A stretch of DNA of 64,000 nucleotides, taken from contig CAZYBO010000004.1 of the NCBI GenBank assembly GCA_964645205.1, positions 62,001 through 126,000 of the forward strand, given 5' to 3'. Of this stretch, positions 55,008 through 64,000 are shown piece by piece. Origin of the DNA: CAZYBO01 sp964645205. Lineage in GTDB: Bacteria > Pseudomonadota > Alphaproteobacteria > Rickettsiales > SXRF01. Position 1 is the stretch's first letter, and each line of letters begins with the position of its first letter. The notes beneath the pieces were generated by a model. It was not told where the DNA came from. It ran no database searches and saw only the letters and a list, made by a program, of their open reading frames with translations. A program made the position numbers and the translations under genes.

Positions 55008-58000
55008 ATGAATATCTCGCGCTTTTTCATCGACCGCCCGATTTTCGCTGCCGTGCTCTCCATCGGCATCTTTCTGGCCGGGCTGATTTCGCTACCGCTG
55101 CTACCGATATCCGAATACCCGGAAGTAGTGCCGCCGCAAGTAGTGGTGTCGGCCATGTATCCGGGCGCAAACCCGAAAGTCATTGCCGAGACGGTCGCCA
55201 CCCCGCTGGAAGAGCAGATCAACGGCGTGGAGGACATGCTCTACATGTCGTCGCAAGCCACCGCCGACGGCGCGATGAATATCGACATCACCTTCAAGCT
55301 CGGCACCGACCCCGACAAGGCGCAGCAGCTGGTGCAGAACCGCGTTTCGCAAGCCCTGCCGCGCCTGCCCGACATCGTACGCCAGCTCGGTATCACCACG
55401 GTCAAAAGCTCGCCCGACCTTACGATGGTGGTGCACCTGACTTCGCCCAACGGACGCTACGATACGAATTACCTGCGCAACTACGCCACCTTGAACATTA
55501 AAGACACGCTCGCGCGCCTGCCCGGTGTCGGGCAATCGATGGTGTTCGGCGGCGGCGATTTCGCCATGCGCTTGTGGCTCGACCCGCAGAAAGTCGCTTC
55601 GGTCGGCCTAACCGCGTCCGACGTAGTAAACGCCGTGCGCGAGCAGAACGTGCAGGTGGCGGCAGGCACCATCGCCAGCCAGCCCAGCTCCGGCGAAGCG
55701 TTTGAACTGCTGGTGAATGCGCAGGGGCGCTTGTCGAGCGAGGAAGAATTCGGCGACATCGTGCTCAAAACCTCGCCCACCGGCGGGGTAACGCGGTTGA
55801 AAGACGTCGCGCGTATTGAACTCGGCGCCAACACCTACGCCATGCGCTCGCTGCTGGATAACAAGCAGGCGTCGGCGGTGGCTATTTTTCAGGCACCCGG
55901 CTCTAACGCCATCGAGATTTCCGACCGCGTGCGCGAGAGCATGGTGGAGCTGAAAAAGAATTTCCCGGCGGACATGGATTATGCCATCGTCTACGACCCC
56001 ACGCAGTTCGTGCGCTCGAGCATCAACTCGGTGATCCATACGCTGCTGGAAGCGATATTGCTGGTGGTGATCGTAGTGATCGTGTTCCTGCAAACGTGGC
56101 GCGCCTCGATCATCCCGCTGCTGGCGGTGCCGATCTCCATCGTCGGCACATTCGCCGTGATGCACGCCATGGGTTTTTCCATCAACAACCTAACGCTGTT
56201 CGGCTTCGTGCTTGCCATCGGCATCGTGGTGGACGACGCGATCGTAGTGGTGGAAAATGTCGAGCGCAACATCAGCAACGGGCTTAGCCCGCGCGACGCC
56301 ACCTACCGCGCGATGGAAGAAGTAAGCGGCCCGATCATCGCAATCGCGCTCACGCTGTGCGCCGTGTTCATCCCTCTCGCTTTCATCAGCGGGCTCACCG
56401 GCCAGTTCTTCCGCCAGTTCGCGCTCACCATCACCATCTCCACGGTGATTTCCGCGTTCAACTCGCTCACGCTTTCACCCGCTCTGGCCGCGATGCTGCT
56501 GCGCCCGCACGACCATGCGCCCGACCGCTTCACGCGCGGAATCGAAAAGCTGTTCGGCGGTGTGTTCTGGGCAGGCAAATGGTTCCTTGCTGCGGCGCTT
56601 GTCATCGTCGTCGGCACCGGGTTTGGCATTATCGTCGCCAAAACCATCGGCTACGGCATGGTGTTCGGCATACTGAGCATGATCACCAAATACGTATCGT
56701 GGCTTATCATCATCGGCGGCATCATCGTCGCCATACGGTTCATCATGGCGCCTGCGCAAACCGGCCAGCCGCAGGGCTTCGAGCGTTTCAACCGCGTATT
56801 CCAGCGCTCCAGCGAGCAATACGCCACCAAGCTCAGCGGCGCCTTGCAGCATAAGAACCGTTCGCTAGCGCTCTACGGTTTCCTGATATTCATGTCGTTC
56901 GTCGGCTTCTACGTCGTGCCTTCGGGTTACGTGCCCACGCAGGACAAGCAGTATCTCGTCGCTTTCGCGCAGCTTCCATCCGGTTCGTCACTCGAACGCA
57001 CCGATAAAGTCATTCGCCGCATGAGCGACATCGCCATGACGCATCCCGGCGTCGAGCACGCGGTGGCGTTCCCCGGCCTTTCCATCAGTGGCTTTACTGC
57101 CAGCAGCAGCGCGGGCATCGTGTTCATCACGCTCAAATCCTTCGCCGAGCGCAAGGCGCCGGATATGTACGGCCCTGCGATCGCAGGCGCGATGATGGGG
57201 CAGATGATGCAGATTGAGGACGCGTTCGTGGGCGTGTTCCCGCCGCCGCCGGTGATGGGTCTGGGCGTGATCGGCGGGTTCAAGCTGCAGATTGAGGATC
57301 GCGCCGACCTCGGCTATGAGAAGCTCTACGAAGTCGTGCAGGCCGTTCAGGGCAAGGCATGGCAAACGCCGGTGCTGGCGAACGTATTTTCCGGCTACCA
57401 GATCAACGTGCCGCAATTATCGGTGGACATAGACCGCACCAAGGCCAAGCAGCTCGGCGTACCGCTGGCGAATGTGTTCGACACGATGCAGATTTACCTC
57501 GGCTCGCTCTATATCAACGACTTCAACCGCTTCGGCCGCACCTACCAGGTGATCGCGCAGGCTGACGCGCCGTTCCGTTCGCAGGCTGACGACATCCTTC
57601 AGCTCAAGACGCGCAACATGGCGGGAGACATGGTGCCGCTGGGCAGCATGATGCGCGTGTCGGAAAGCTATGGTCCCGACCGCGCCACACGCTACAACCT
57701 CTACCGCACCGCCGACCTCAACGGCGGCGCTGCTCCTGGTTTTTCGTCCGGGCAGGCGCAGGCGGCAATCGAAACCATCCTGAAGGAAACGCTGCCGCAG
57801 GGCATGACCTATGAATGGACGGATCTGACCTACCAGCAGATACTCGCGGGCAATTCCGCGATCTTTATTTTCCCGCTTTGCGTGCTGCTGGTGTTCCTCG
57901 TGCTCGCCGCGCAGTATGAAAGTCTGACGCTGCCGCTGGCTATCATTCTCATCGTGCCGGTGGTGCTGTTCTGCGCCATCGCGGGCGTATGGCTGTCCGA

Positions 58001-58382
58001 CGGCGACAACAACATCTTCACCCAGATAGGACTGATTGTGGTGGTGGGGCTGGCGTGCAAGAATGCTATCCTTATCGTGGAATTCGCGCGTGAACTGGAA
58101 CTGCAGGGACACAGCATCATCGACTCCGCTCTGACGGCGTGCAGGCTACGGTTGCGCCCCATCCTCATGACCTCGTTCGCCTTCATCATGGGCGTGCTGC
58201 CGCTGGTGACGTCTACCGGCGCGGGCGCGGAAATGCGCCATGCCATCGGCGTCGCGGTGTTCTCGGGCATGCTGGGCGTCACCTTCTTCGGGCTTCTGCT
58301 CACGCCGGTATTCTATGTGTTGCTGCGCACCATCGTCGGCGGTAAGCTGGTAAGCCACCACCCCTTCCCCCCCATGGCATGA
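55008..58382 (+). CDS. RND efflux pump, AcrB-type inner membrane transporter
   Basis: This 1124-residue HAE1-family pump has MNISRFFIDRPIFAAVLSI, PISEYPEVVPPQVVVSAMYPGA, GFVLAIGIVVDDAIVVVENVER with the proton-relay Asp pair, and GLACKNAILIVEFARELE. It is about 75 residues longer than AcrB. The extra sequence (about residues 520-590) lies between KLFGGVF and FERFNRVFQRSSE and holds two or three added hydrophobic stretches. The substrate range is unknown. Confidence 0.93.
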   Translation: MNISRFFIDRPIFAAVLSIGIFLAGLISLPLLPISEYPEVVPPQVVVSAMYPGANPKVIAETVATPLEEQINGVEDMLYMSSQATADGAMNIDITFKLGTDPDKAQQLVQNRVSQALPRLPDIVRQLGITTVKSSPDLTMVVHLTSPNGRYDTNYLRNYATLNIKDTLARLPGVGQSMVFGGGDFAMRLWLDPQKVASVGLTASDVVNAVREQNVQVAAGTIASQPSSGEAFELLVNAQGRLSSEEEFGDIVLKTSPTGGVTRLKDVARIELGANTYAMRSLLDNKQASAVAIFQAPGSNAIEISDRVRESMVELKKNFPADMDYAIVYDPTQFVRSSINSVIHTLLEAILLVVIVVIVFLQTWRASIIPLLAVPISIVGTFAVMHAMGFSINNLTLFGFVLAIGIVVDDAIVVVENVERNISNGLSPRDATYRAMEEVSGPIIAIALTLCAVFIPLAFISGLTGQFFRQFALTITISTVISAFNSLTLSPALAAMLLRPHDHAPDRFTRGIEKLFGGVFWAGKWFLAAALVIVVGTGFGIIVAKTIGYGMVFGILSMITKYVSWLIIIGGIIVAIRFIMAPAQTGQPQGFERFNRVFQRSSEQYATKLSGALQHKNRSLALYGFLIFMSFVGFYVVPSGYVPTQDKQYLVAFAQLPSGSSLERTDKVIRRMSDIAMTHPGVEHAVAFPGLSISGFTASSSAGIVFITLKSFAERKAPDMYGPAIAGAMMGQMMQIEDAFVGVFPPPPVMGLGVIGGFKLQIEDRADLGYEKLYEVVQAVQGKAWQTPVLANVFSGYQINVPQLSVDIDRTKAKQLGVPLANVFDTMQIYLGSLYINDFNRFGRTYQVIAQADAPFRSQADDILQLKTRNMAGDMVPLGSMMRVSESYGPDRATRYNLYRTADLNGGAAPGFSSGQAQAAIETILKETLPQGMTYEWTDLTYQQILAGNSAIFIFPLCVLLVFLVLAAQYESLTLPLAIILIVPVVLFCAIAGVWLSDGDNNIFTQIGLIVVVGLACKNAILIVEFARELELQGHSIIDSALTACRLRLRPILMTSFAFIMGVLPLVTSTGAGAEMRHAIGVAVFSGMLGVTFFGLLLTPVFYVLLRTIVGGKLVSHHPFPPMA

Positions 58383-58390
58383 GGATCGTA

Positions 58391-59860
58391 ATGTACCGCT
58401 CGAAACCGCTGGCCGCCCTCGCTGCAACTACCATACTTTGCGGCTGCTCGCTCGCGCCCGATTTCACCTTGCCGGATATTTCCGTGCCCGCCCTGTTCAA
58501 GGAGGCACCTAAGCCCGCAGCAGCGGACGCGCAGGATACGAATGCAGAAGCAGGAAGCTGGAAAGTAGGCGAACCGGCGGAAGCGCAAACCGGTGGCCAA
58601 TGGTGGCTCGCTTTCGGCGATGAAAAACTCAACGCGCTCCAGGCGCAGGCGCTCGCCGGAAACCAGGACGTGAAAGCGATGGTCGCCCGCGTGCAGCAGG
58701 CGCGTGCATTCGTCGGCGTGGTCACCTCGGGAATGTTCCCCACCGTTACCGCCAATGGCGGGCTGAACCGCTACAAGCCCGGCGCGGTGATCCCGGGATT
58801 TGCCTCCGGCGGCGATCTGAAACCGATTACGCAATATAGCGGGAATGTCGGCCTGAGCTACGAAATCGACCTGTTCGGCCGTGCGCTGGAAAGCAGGCGC
58901 ATCGCAGTCGCTAACGCCGAATCCAGCGAAGCGCTATTGTCCAGCGTAACGCTTGCCATGCAAGCCGACGTCGCGCAGACCTACTTTGCGCTACGCGCCG
59001 CCGATGCCGAGCGCGCCCTGCTCAAAGAAACGCTCGGCCTGCGCGAAGAAGGGCTCGGCTTGTTGCGCAAGCGCCTGAAAGCAGGCACCACCGATGAGCT
59101 GGACATCAAGCGCGAGGAAGTGGAAGTGGAGCAGACGCGCACGCAACTGCTGGCGCTCGACCAGCAGCGCAAGGAGCTTGAACATGCGCTGGCCGTACTC
59201 ACCGGCAAAGCGCCCGCCGATTTCGGCTTTGAAGAAGCTACATTTGCATACACTGTGCCCACGATCCCCGAAGGCCTGCCCTCCTCACTGCTCGAACGCA
59301 GGCCGGACGTAATCGCGGCGCAACGTGCGCTGGCGGCTGCCAACGGCGAGATCGGTCTGGCACGCGCCGCGTTCTTCCCGAAAATTTCACTGACCGCGTC
59401 CGGCGGCTACGAGTCGTCCGCGTTTGAGGATCTGTTCAAATGGTCGAGCCGCACATGGGCGCTGGGGCCGATGCTGTCGCTGCCGATTTTTGAAGGCGGC
59501 CGCAGGATTTACGAACTCGACCAAACCAACGCTGCTTACGACGAAGCGGTCGCCAATTACCGCCAGAGCGTGTTGAAAGCCTTCCGCGATGTGGAAGATA
59601 GCCTGTCGCGCCTCGGCACCTTGCGCCAGCAAGGTATGTCGCAGGATGTCTCCGCGGCTTCGGCCACGCGCGCCTCGTCGCTGCTGAAAAGCCGCTACGA
59701 CGTGGGCGATGTCAGCTATCTCGAATGGGCGGACGGGCGGCGCAACGAGCTGGCGTCGAAGCGCCTGCAGATACAGATACAGCGCGATCGCATCAACGCC
59801 ACGGTGCAGCTTATCCGCGCGCTCGGCGGCGGATGGGATAAGCCCGCAGCCAAGCCATGA
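58391..59860 (+). CDS. Outer membrane efflux lipoprotein, OprM/NodT family
   Basis: The 489-residue protein begins with a lipoprotein signal (LAALAATTILCGCSLAPDF, lipobox LCGC) and then has typical TolC-type blocks: WWLAFGDEKLNALQAQALAG, NVGLSYEIDLFGRALESRR and VPTIPEGLPSSLLERRPDVI. It forms the trimeric outer-membrane duct of the pump. ATG 58391 is chosen because GAGGA at 58381-58385 precedes it; ATG 58379 overlaps the pump stop and is also possible. Confidence 0.92.
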   Translation: MYRSKPLAALAATTILCGCSLAPDFTLPDISVPALFKEAPKPAAADAQDTNAEAGSWKVGEPAEAQTGGQWWLAFGDEKLNALQAQALAGNQDVKAMVARVQQARAFVGVVTSGMFPTVTANGGLNRYKPGAVIPGFASGGDLKPITQYSGNVGLSYEIDLFGRALESRRIAVANAESSEALLSSVTLAMQADVAQTYFALRAADAERALLKETLGLREEGLGLLRKRLKAGTTDELDIKREEVEVEQTRTQLLALDQQRKELEHALAVLTGKAPADFGFEEATFAYTVPTIPEGLPSSLLERRPDVIAAQRALAAANGEIGLARAAFFPKISLTASGGYESSAFEDLFKWSSRTWALGPMLSLPIFEGGRRIYELDQTNAAYDEAVANYRQSVLKAFRDVEDSLSRLGTLRQQGMSQDVSAASATRASSLLKSRYDVGDVSYLEWADGRRNELASKRLQIQIQRDRINATVQLIRALGGGWDKPAAKP

Positions 59861-61728
59861 GCACGGCGGGAGGCAAGAAAAATATATGGGCGCTCACGCT
59901 GGGCTCCGTCGGTGTGGTTTACGGCGACATCGGCACCAGCCCGCTTTACGCGTTCCGCGAATCATTAATGGCGGCTGCCAACGGTGGCGTCGCGCAACCG
60001 GCCATGATACTCGGCGTATTGTCGCTGATCCTGTGGGCGCTTATCGTTATCGTCACGCTCAAATATGTCGCACTGCTGCTGCGGGCGGATAATCACGGCG
60101 AAGGCGGCATCCTGACGTTGATGGCGCTGGCGCAGCAGGCGCTCGGCAGGCGCAGCGCGTGGGTGATGCTGCTCGGCATTACCGGCGCATCGTTGTTTTA
60201 CGGCGACGCGATCATCACGCCCGCCATTTCCGTACTCTCCGCGCTGGAAGGGCTGAAGCTCGCCACGCCCGTGTTTGAGCCGTATATCATCCCCATCGCG
60301 CTTTCGATCATGGTGGCGCTATTCGCCGTGCAGCGGCGCGGCACGGCGACGATGGGACGTTTTTTCGGTCCCATCATGGTGGTATGGTTCGGAGCGCTGG
60401 CGCTGGGCGGGCTGGCGCATATACAAGACAGTCCCGACGTGTGGCAGGCGTTCAACCCCGCGCACGCATGGTATTTCATCACGCATCACGGCTGGGCGGG
60501 TTTCATCGCGCTGGGCGCGGTGTTTCTCGCAGTCACCGGCGCGGAAGCTCTGTATGCCGATCTTGGGCATTTCGGCAAGCGACCGATACGCCTCGCGTGG
60601 CTGCTATTCGTCATGCCATCGCTTGCGCTCAACTATCTCGGGCAAGGCGCGTTGGTATTGAAAGACCCCGAAACCGCCGAGCATGCGTTCTATCTGCTTT
60701 ACCCCCAACACCTGCTGCTGCCGATGGTAGCGCTTGCCACGCTCGCCAGCATCATCGCCAGCCAAGCAGTGATCACCGGTGCGTTCTCGCTTACGCATCA
60801 GGCGGTGCAGCTTAGCCTGTTGCCGCGTCTGCGCGTGCTGTGCACCGCACAGGAGCACAGGGGACAAATCTACATGCCGCAAGTCAACTGGGTGTTGTTT
60901 GCCGGTGTGATCGTGCTGATCGAAACTTTCCGCTCGTCGAGCAACCTTGCCTCGGCTTACGGCATTGCCGTTACCGGCACGATGATTATCACCGCCACCT
61001 TGCTGTTCGTGGTCATGCGCCATCGCTGGAAATGGCCGCGGCCGGTGGCTATCGCGATCATCACCCCGCTGCTGGCGATCGACTTCACGTTCTTCGCCGC
61101 CAACCTCACCAAGCTGCTGAACGGCGGGTTCCTGCCGTTGCTGTTGGCCGGGGTATTAGTGCTGATGATGCGCACGTGGGTGCGCGGCAGCCGCACGCTG
61201 CACGAAAGCGCGCGCGGCTACCATAACACGATGGAATCGCTGATTCGCAGCCTGAAGCAATACCCCACGCAACGCGTGGACGGCACCGCGATCTATCTCA
61301 GCAGCAACACCGACTACGCGCCTTCCGCGCTGCTGCATAATCTCAAGCACAACAAAGTGCTGCACCGCCAGAACATCCTGCTCACGCTGCGCTTCGACAA
61401 CGTGCCGTTCGTGGACGATGCTGAACGTATCCAGACGGAGGCGATCAACGCCGATTTCATGCGCATGACCATGCGCTTCGGTTTCATGGAAACGCCGAAC
61501 GTCACACGCGGATTGAATCTCCTGCGCAACGGCCCGCTGAAACCCGATATGATGCTGACCTCGTTCTTCATCTCGCGACGGCATATCATGCCGTCGGCCA
61601 AATTCGGCATGCCGCTATGGCAGGATCGCATTTTCATCGCCATGAACAACAGCGCCAGCGATGCCGCCAGCTATTTCCACCTCCCGCGCAGCCGCGTGGT
61701 GGAGCTTGGCGTGCAGATGACGGTGTGA
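59857..61728 (+). CDS. kup: KUP-type potassium transporter
   Basis: This 623-residue protein has the Kup signature GVVYGDIGTSPLYAFRES at the N-terminus, DNHGEGGILTLMALAQQ, TGASLFYGDAIITPAISVLS and GAVFLAVTGAEALYADLGHFG. It has about 12 membrane segments and a cytosolic C-terminal domain of some 170 residues. Kup takes up K+ with protons. Its ATG overlaps the efflux channel stop (ATGA), so it is coupled to the RND operon. Confidence 0.95.
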   Translation: MSTAGGKKNIWALTLGSVGVVYGDIGTSPLYAFRESLMAAANGGVAQPAMILGVLSLILWALIVIVTLKYVALLLRADNHGEGGILTLMALAQQALGRRSAWVMLLGITGASLFYGDAIITPAISVLSALEGLKLATPVFEPYIIPIALSIMVALFAVQRRGTATMGRFFGPIMVVWFGALALGGLAHIQDSPDVWQAFNPAHAWYFITHHGWAGFIALGAVFLAVTGAEALYADLGHFGKRPIRLAWLLFVMPSLALNYLGQGALVLKDPETAEHAFYLLYPQHLLLPMVALATLASIIASQAVITGAFSLTHQAVQLSLLPRLRVLCTAQEHRGQIYMPQVNWVLFAGVIVLIETFRSSSNLASAYGIAVTGTMIITATLLFVVMRHRWKWPRPVAIAIITPLLAIDFTFFAANLTKLLNGGFLPLLLAGVLVLMMRTWVRGSRTLHESARGYHNTMESLIRSLKQYPTQRVDGTAIYLSSNTDYAPSALLHNLKHNKVLHRQNILLTLRFDNVPFVDDAERIQTEAINADFMRMTMRFGFMETPNVTRGLNLLRNGPLKPDMMLTSFFISRRHIMPSAKFGMPLWQDRIFIAMNNSASDAASYFHLPRSRVVELGVQMTV

Positions 61729-61731
61729 GAA

Positions 61732-63096
61732 TTACGGCACCACGATCGTTTTGATATTAACGAACTCATGGATACCGTATGCGGCAAGCTCCCGGCCGTA
61801 GCCGCTTTCCTTGATGCCGCCGAACGGAAGGCGCGGGTCGGAACGCACCATCATGTTGACCATGCACAGGCCGGATTCCATGCGCTCACGGGCGATTTTT
61901 TCGCCGCGCGCAAGGTCCTTGGTGAACACCGCGCCGCCCAACCCGAACGGTGAGTCGTTGGCGATACGGATAGCGTCTTCTTCATCGCATGCGGGAATGA
62001 TTACCGCCACAGGCCCGAAAAATTCCTCTTCATACGCCGCCATGCCTTTTTTCACGTCGGCCAAAATGGTCGGTGTGTAGAACGCACCCTTGCCTTCGGG
62101 GACAACCCCGCCGTGCAAGCAGGTAGCGCCTGCGGCGATACTGCGCTGAACCTGCACATGAATCTCATCGCGCAGGTCGGCGCGCGACATGGGGCCGATA
62201 GTGGTTTTGGCATCGAGCGGATCGCCCATCACCTGACGGCTGAACATATCGTAGATGCCCTGCTCGAAACGCGATTTCATCTCCGGCACCACGATCATGC
62301 GCTTGGCCGACACGCAGGATTGACCGCAATTGAGAATGCGGCTCGATCCAGAGGTTTTAATCGCATGGTCGATGTCGGCATCGGCAAGAATCAGGTAGGC
62401 ATCGCTTCCGCCCAGTTCCAGCACGGTTTTCTTGAGATACTTGCCGGATAGTGCGGCGATCGCGCGGCCTGCAGGCGTGCTGCCGGTAAGGGTAACGGCG
62501 ATCACACGCGGGTCTCTCACCACCTCTTCCACGCGGCTTCCGGGAATCAGCAGCGACTGAAACGCATGCTCCGGCAAGCCCGCGTCGCGGAATACGGATT
62601 CAATCGCCAGCGCGCAACCGGGGGTATTGGAGGCATGTTTTAAAAGCCCGACATTACCCGCCGCCAGCGACGGCAGCGCGAAGCGAAACACCTGCCAGAA
62701 CGGAAAATTCCACGGCATCACACCGAGCACGATACCCATCGGCCGGAAAGCGACGTAGCTTTTCTGGTATTCGGTGGCAACCGGACGGTCGGCGAGGAAG
62801 GCTTCGGCGTTGGCGGCGTAATAGGTCGCGCCGCTCGCGCATTTTTCCACTTCCGCGATCGCCTGCGCGAATGGCTTGCCCATTTCCAGTGCGATCAGAC
62901 GCGCGTAACGTTCCTTGTTCGCCAGCAAGATTTCGGCGACTTTGGTGAGAGTAGCGCAACGGTCGGACACGCTGCGCGTTTTCCATTCAAGGTAGCAGCG
63001 ATGCGCGTTGTCGATGATCTGCTCCACCTGCTGCGGCGTGTGCAGCGGGTACTGGTTTATGATGTCACCGGTGGCGGGATTGATACTGGTCTGCAT
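61732..63096 (-). CDS. NAD(P)-dependent aldehyde dehydrogenase, succinate-semialdehyde type
   Basis: The 454-residue enzyme has PWNFPFWQVFRFALPSLAAGN, VTLTGSTPAGRAIAALSGKY, the catalytic Glu in LELGGSDAYLIL and the catalytic Cys in NCGQSCVSAKRM. The ELGGSD motif and length point to the Sad/YneI group, which oxidises succinate semialdehyde, though substrate cannot be fixed from sequence. ATG 63096 is chosen by alignment. It converges on kup with a three-base gap. Confidence 0.88.
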   Translation of the reverse strand: MQTSINPATGDIINQYPLHTPQQVEQIIDNAHRCYLEWKTRSVSDRCATLTKVAEILLANKERYARLIALEMGKPFAQAIAEVEKCASGATYYAANAEAFLADRPVATEYQKSYVAFRPMGIVLGVMPWNFPFWQVFRFALPSLAAGNVGLLKHASNTPGCALAIESVFRDAGLPEHAFQSLLIPGSRVEEVVRDPRVIAVTLTGSTPAGRAIAALSGKYLKKTVLELGGSDAYLILADADIDHAIKTSGSSRILNCGQSCVSAKRMIVVPEMKSRFEQGIYDMFSRQVMGDPLDAKTTIGPMSRADLRDEIHVQVQRSIAAGATCLHGGVVPEGKGAFYTPTILADVKKGMAAYEEEFFGPVAVIIPACDEEDAIRIANDSPFGLGGAVFTKDLARGEKIARERMESGLCMVNMMVRSDPRLPFGGIKESGYGRELAAYGIHEFVNIKTIVVP

Positions 63097-63097
63097 G

Positions 63098-63643
63098 TTA
63101 ATACGATACGGTAAGTGGGACGTTACTTGTGTACAGGCCGGGCGCGGCGTTATCCGGCACAATCAGCGTGGCGCCCAGATACACCATGTCGAACCCTGCA
63201 TGTCCGAGCCTGCCGGTGGAACCGAGCGTGCCGGCGGTATTGCTGTAGGCCACAAAATTCTGCGCCTGCAATTCCTTCACCTTGCCCTTCGAGAAAAACG
63301 CGCCCATCCCGATGGCTTTTACCGTAAGCGTCTGCGGCGTGTGGATGGAATAGGTGCGGTTGGGTGTGCCTTTGATGAGGAACATGGCACGTTCATACGC
63401 GCCGGGAACCAGTTTGATATTACCCGTGGAACTGCGCCGGTTGTTGGGAGACACCGTGACGGTGCCCGCTTTCGAGCCGGGGAGAATATAGCCGAATATC
63501 AGCGGCGTGCGCGCACGTACCGAAATTTTATCCACCACTTGTGCCGAGGCTGTGCCGCGCACCGATGTCGCCGCCTGCGACGGCAGGGAAATCAGGACGC
63601 TGGCGCAAATGAGGAGAGCAAGGAATACAGGGCGTTTTATCAT
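63098..63643 (-). CDS. Secreted DUF4402 protein
   Basis: This 181-residue protein has a signal peptide (MIKRPVFLALLICASVLISL...SQA) and a beta-rich DUF4402-type domain: PLIFGYILPGSKAGTVTVSP, GAYERAMFLIKGTPNRTYSI and NAAPGLYTSNVPLTVSY at the end. The function of DUF4402 proteins is unknown; they are exported and some resemble pilin or surface beta-sandwich proteins. Its stop lies one base upstream of the aldehyde dehydrogenase start on the same strand. Confidence 0.8.
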   Translation of the reverse strand: MIKRPVFLALLICASVLISLPSQAATSVRGTASAQVVDKISVRARTPLIFGYILPGSKAGTVTVSPNNRRSSTGNIKLVPGAYERAMFLIKGTPNRTYSIHTPQTLTVKAIGMGAFFSKGKVKELQAQNFVAYSNTAGTLGSTGRLGHAGFDMVYLGATLIVPDNAAPGLYTSNVPLTVSY

Positions 63644-63711
63644 TAATAAAGTTTAATCTATCCAGTTTAAGATACGGTTAATGCAGGCTTTACGCATATT
63701 ATTGTAAAAAT

Positions 63712-64000
63712 TCAATGCAGATACCGCACATCCAAGTTGAAATGCCCATTATACTGCCCCTGATAGGCGCCGCCGGATACGTTCAGCATCCCTCCTACTT
63801 TTACCTTAGCACGGCCTTCAGGATCGAGCATGACGACCGCAGGCGGCTCAGAGACAAGTTTCGTGATGCGCACCGAACCTGCGCCACCTTTGCCGTCAAG
63901 CACGAGCTGGTCGGGTAAATAAATAGTCACTTCTTCACCCGGATGGCCTTCGATGGAAAATTCCGCCTGACCGTAATTGCCGCCGAGCGTGGCGATGCCG
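63712..64000 (-). CDS. DUF4402-like protein, C-terminal part
   Basis: The frame is open to the window edge and ends LNVSGGAYQGQYNGHFNLDVRYLH at the C-terminus, closely like the GLYTSNVPLTVSY end of the neighbouring DUF4402 protein. Visible residues include GIATLGGNYGQAEFSIEGHPGEEV. The N-terminus, and so the signal peptide, is outside the window. The two genes are probably a tandem pair; the 68-base gap between them is AT-rich. Confidence 0.65.
   Translation of the reverse strand, partial: GIATLGGNYGQAEFSIEGHPGEEVTIYLPDQLVLDGKGGAGSVRITKLVSEPPAVVMLDPEGRAKVKVGGMLNVSGGAYQGQYNGHFNLDVRYLH

Overview
The window is a gene-dense, GC-rich bacterial chromosome segment. Gene content and order point to an alphaproteobacterium. 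Supporting runs are murA-hisG-hisD-UPF0262-infA-maf, the riboflavin block glyA-nrdR-ribD-ribE-ribB-ribH-nusB-thiL, a MipZ-type division ATPase, alpha2beta2 glycyl-tRNA synthetase (glyQ/glyS) and pyrophosphate-linked pyruvate phosphate dikinase. Histidine, riboflavin, pantothenate (panD) and citramalate routes suggest a metabolically competent rather than strongly reduced organism. The species cannot be named from the sequence.

Layout. 1-8.3 kb: end of aroQ, a glycerophosphodiesterase, aat, then YqgE, PAP2, YgfZ, NRDE and hypothetical genes. 8.35-11.8 kb: tRNA-Thr, two small basic proteins, and a sigma factor coupled to a membrane-anchored von Willebrand A protein. 11.9-24.9 kb: a translation/central-metabolism run (glyQ, phzF, panD, glyS, ppdK, a foreign-looking gene, gltX, cysS, a hypothetical, cimA, trmJ). 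24.9-29.4 kb: a spermidine-synthase-like membrane protein, then an accessory islet with a HigBA toxin-antitoxin pair and two AT-rich genes, ending at tRNA-Glu. 29.6-38 kb: bamE, dcd, a receiver-domain protein, murA, hisG, hisD, infA, maf and comM. 38-45.4 kb, minus strand: thiL, nusB, the rib genes, nrdR, glyA, rpiB. 45.5-53.8 kb: TauE, mipZ, a J-domain protein, murJ, cutA, an ABC-F ATPase and a secreted phosphoesterase. 53.9-61.7 kb: a three-part RND efflux operon coupled to a Kup potassium transporter. 61.7-64 kb: an aldehyde dehydrogenase and two secreted DUF4402 proteins.

Genes are packed tightly: many neighbours overlap by the 4-base ATGA pattern, and several convergent pairs overlap at their stops. 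The most unusual feature is a set of small palindromic repeats. Besides lying between genes, they are inserted in frame inside housekeeping enzymes: aat, cysS, ribD and, as a remnant, glyS. This resembles the palindromic elements known from Rickettsia proteins, but here in a GC-rich genome. Other points of interest are an AT-rich HEPN-like gene fitted without a gap between ppdK and gltX, an AT-rich 3' end of glyS, twin operators at higBA, a RibBA whose cyclohydrolase half has lost its zinc cysteines, and an RND pump with an added hydrophobic insert.
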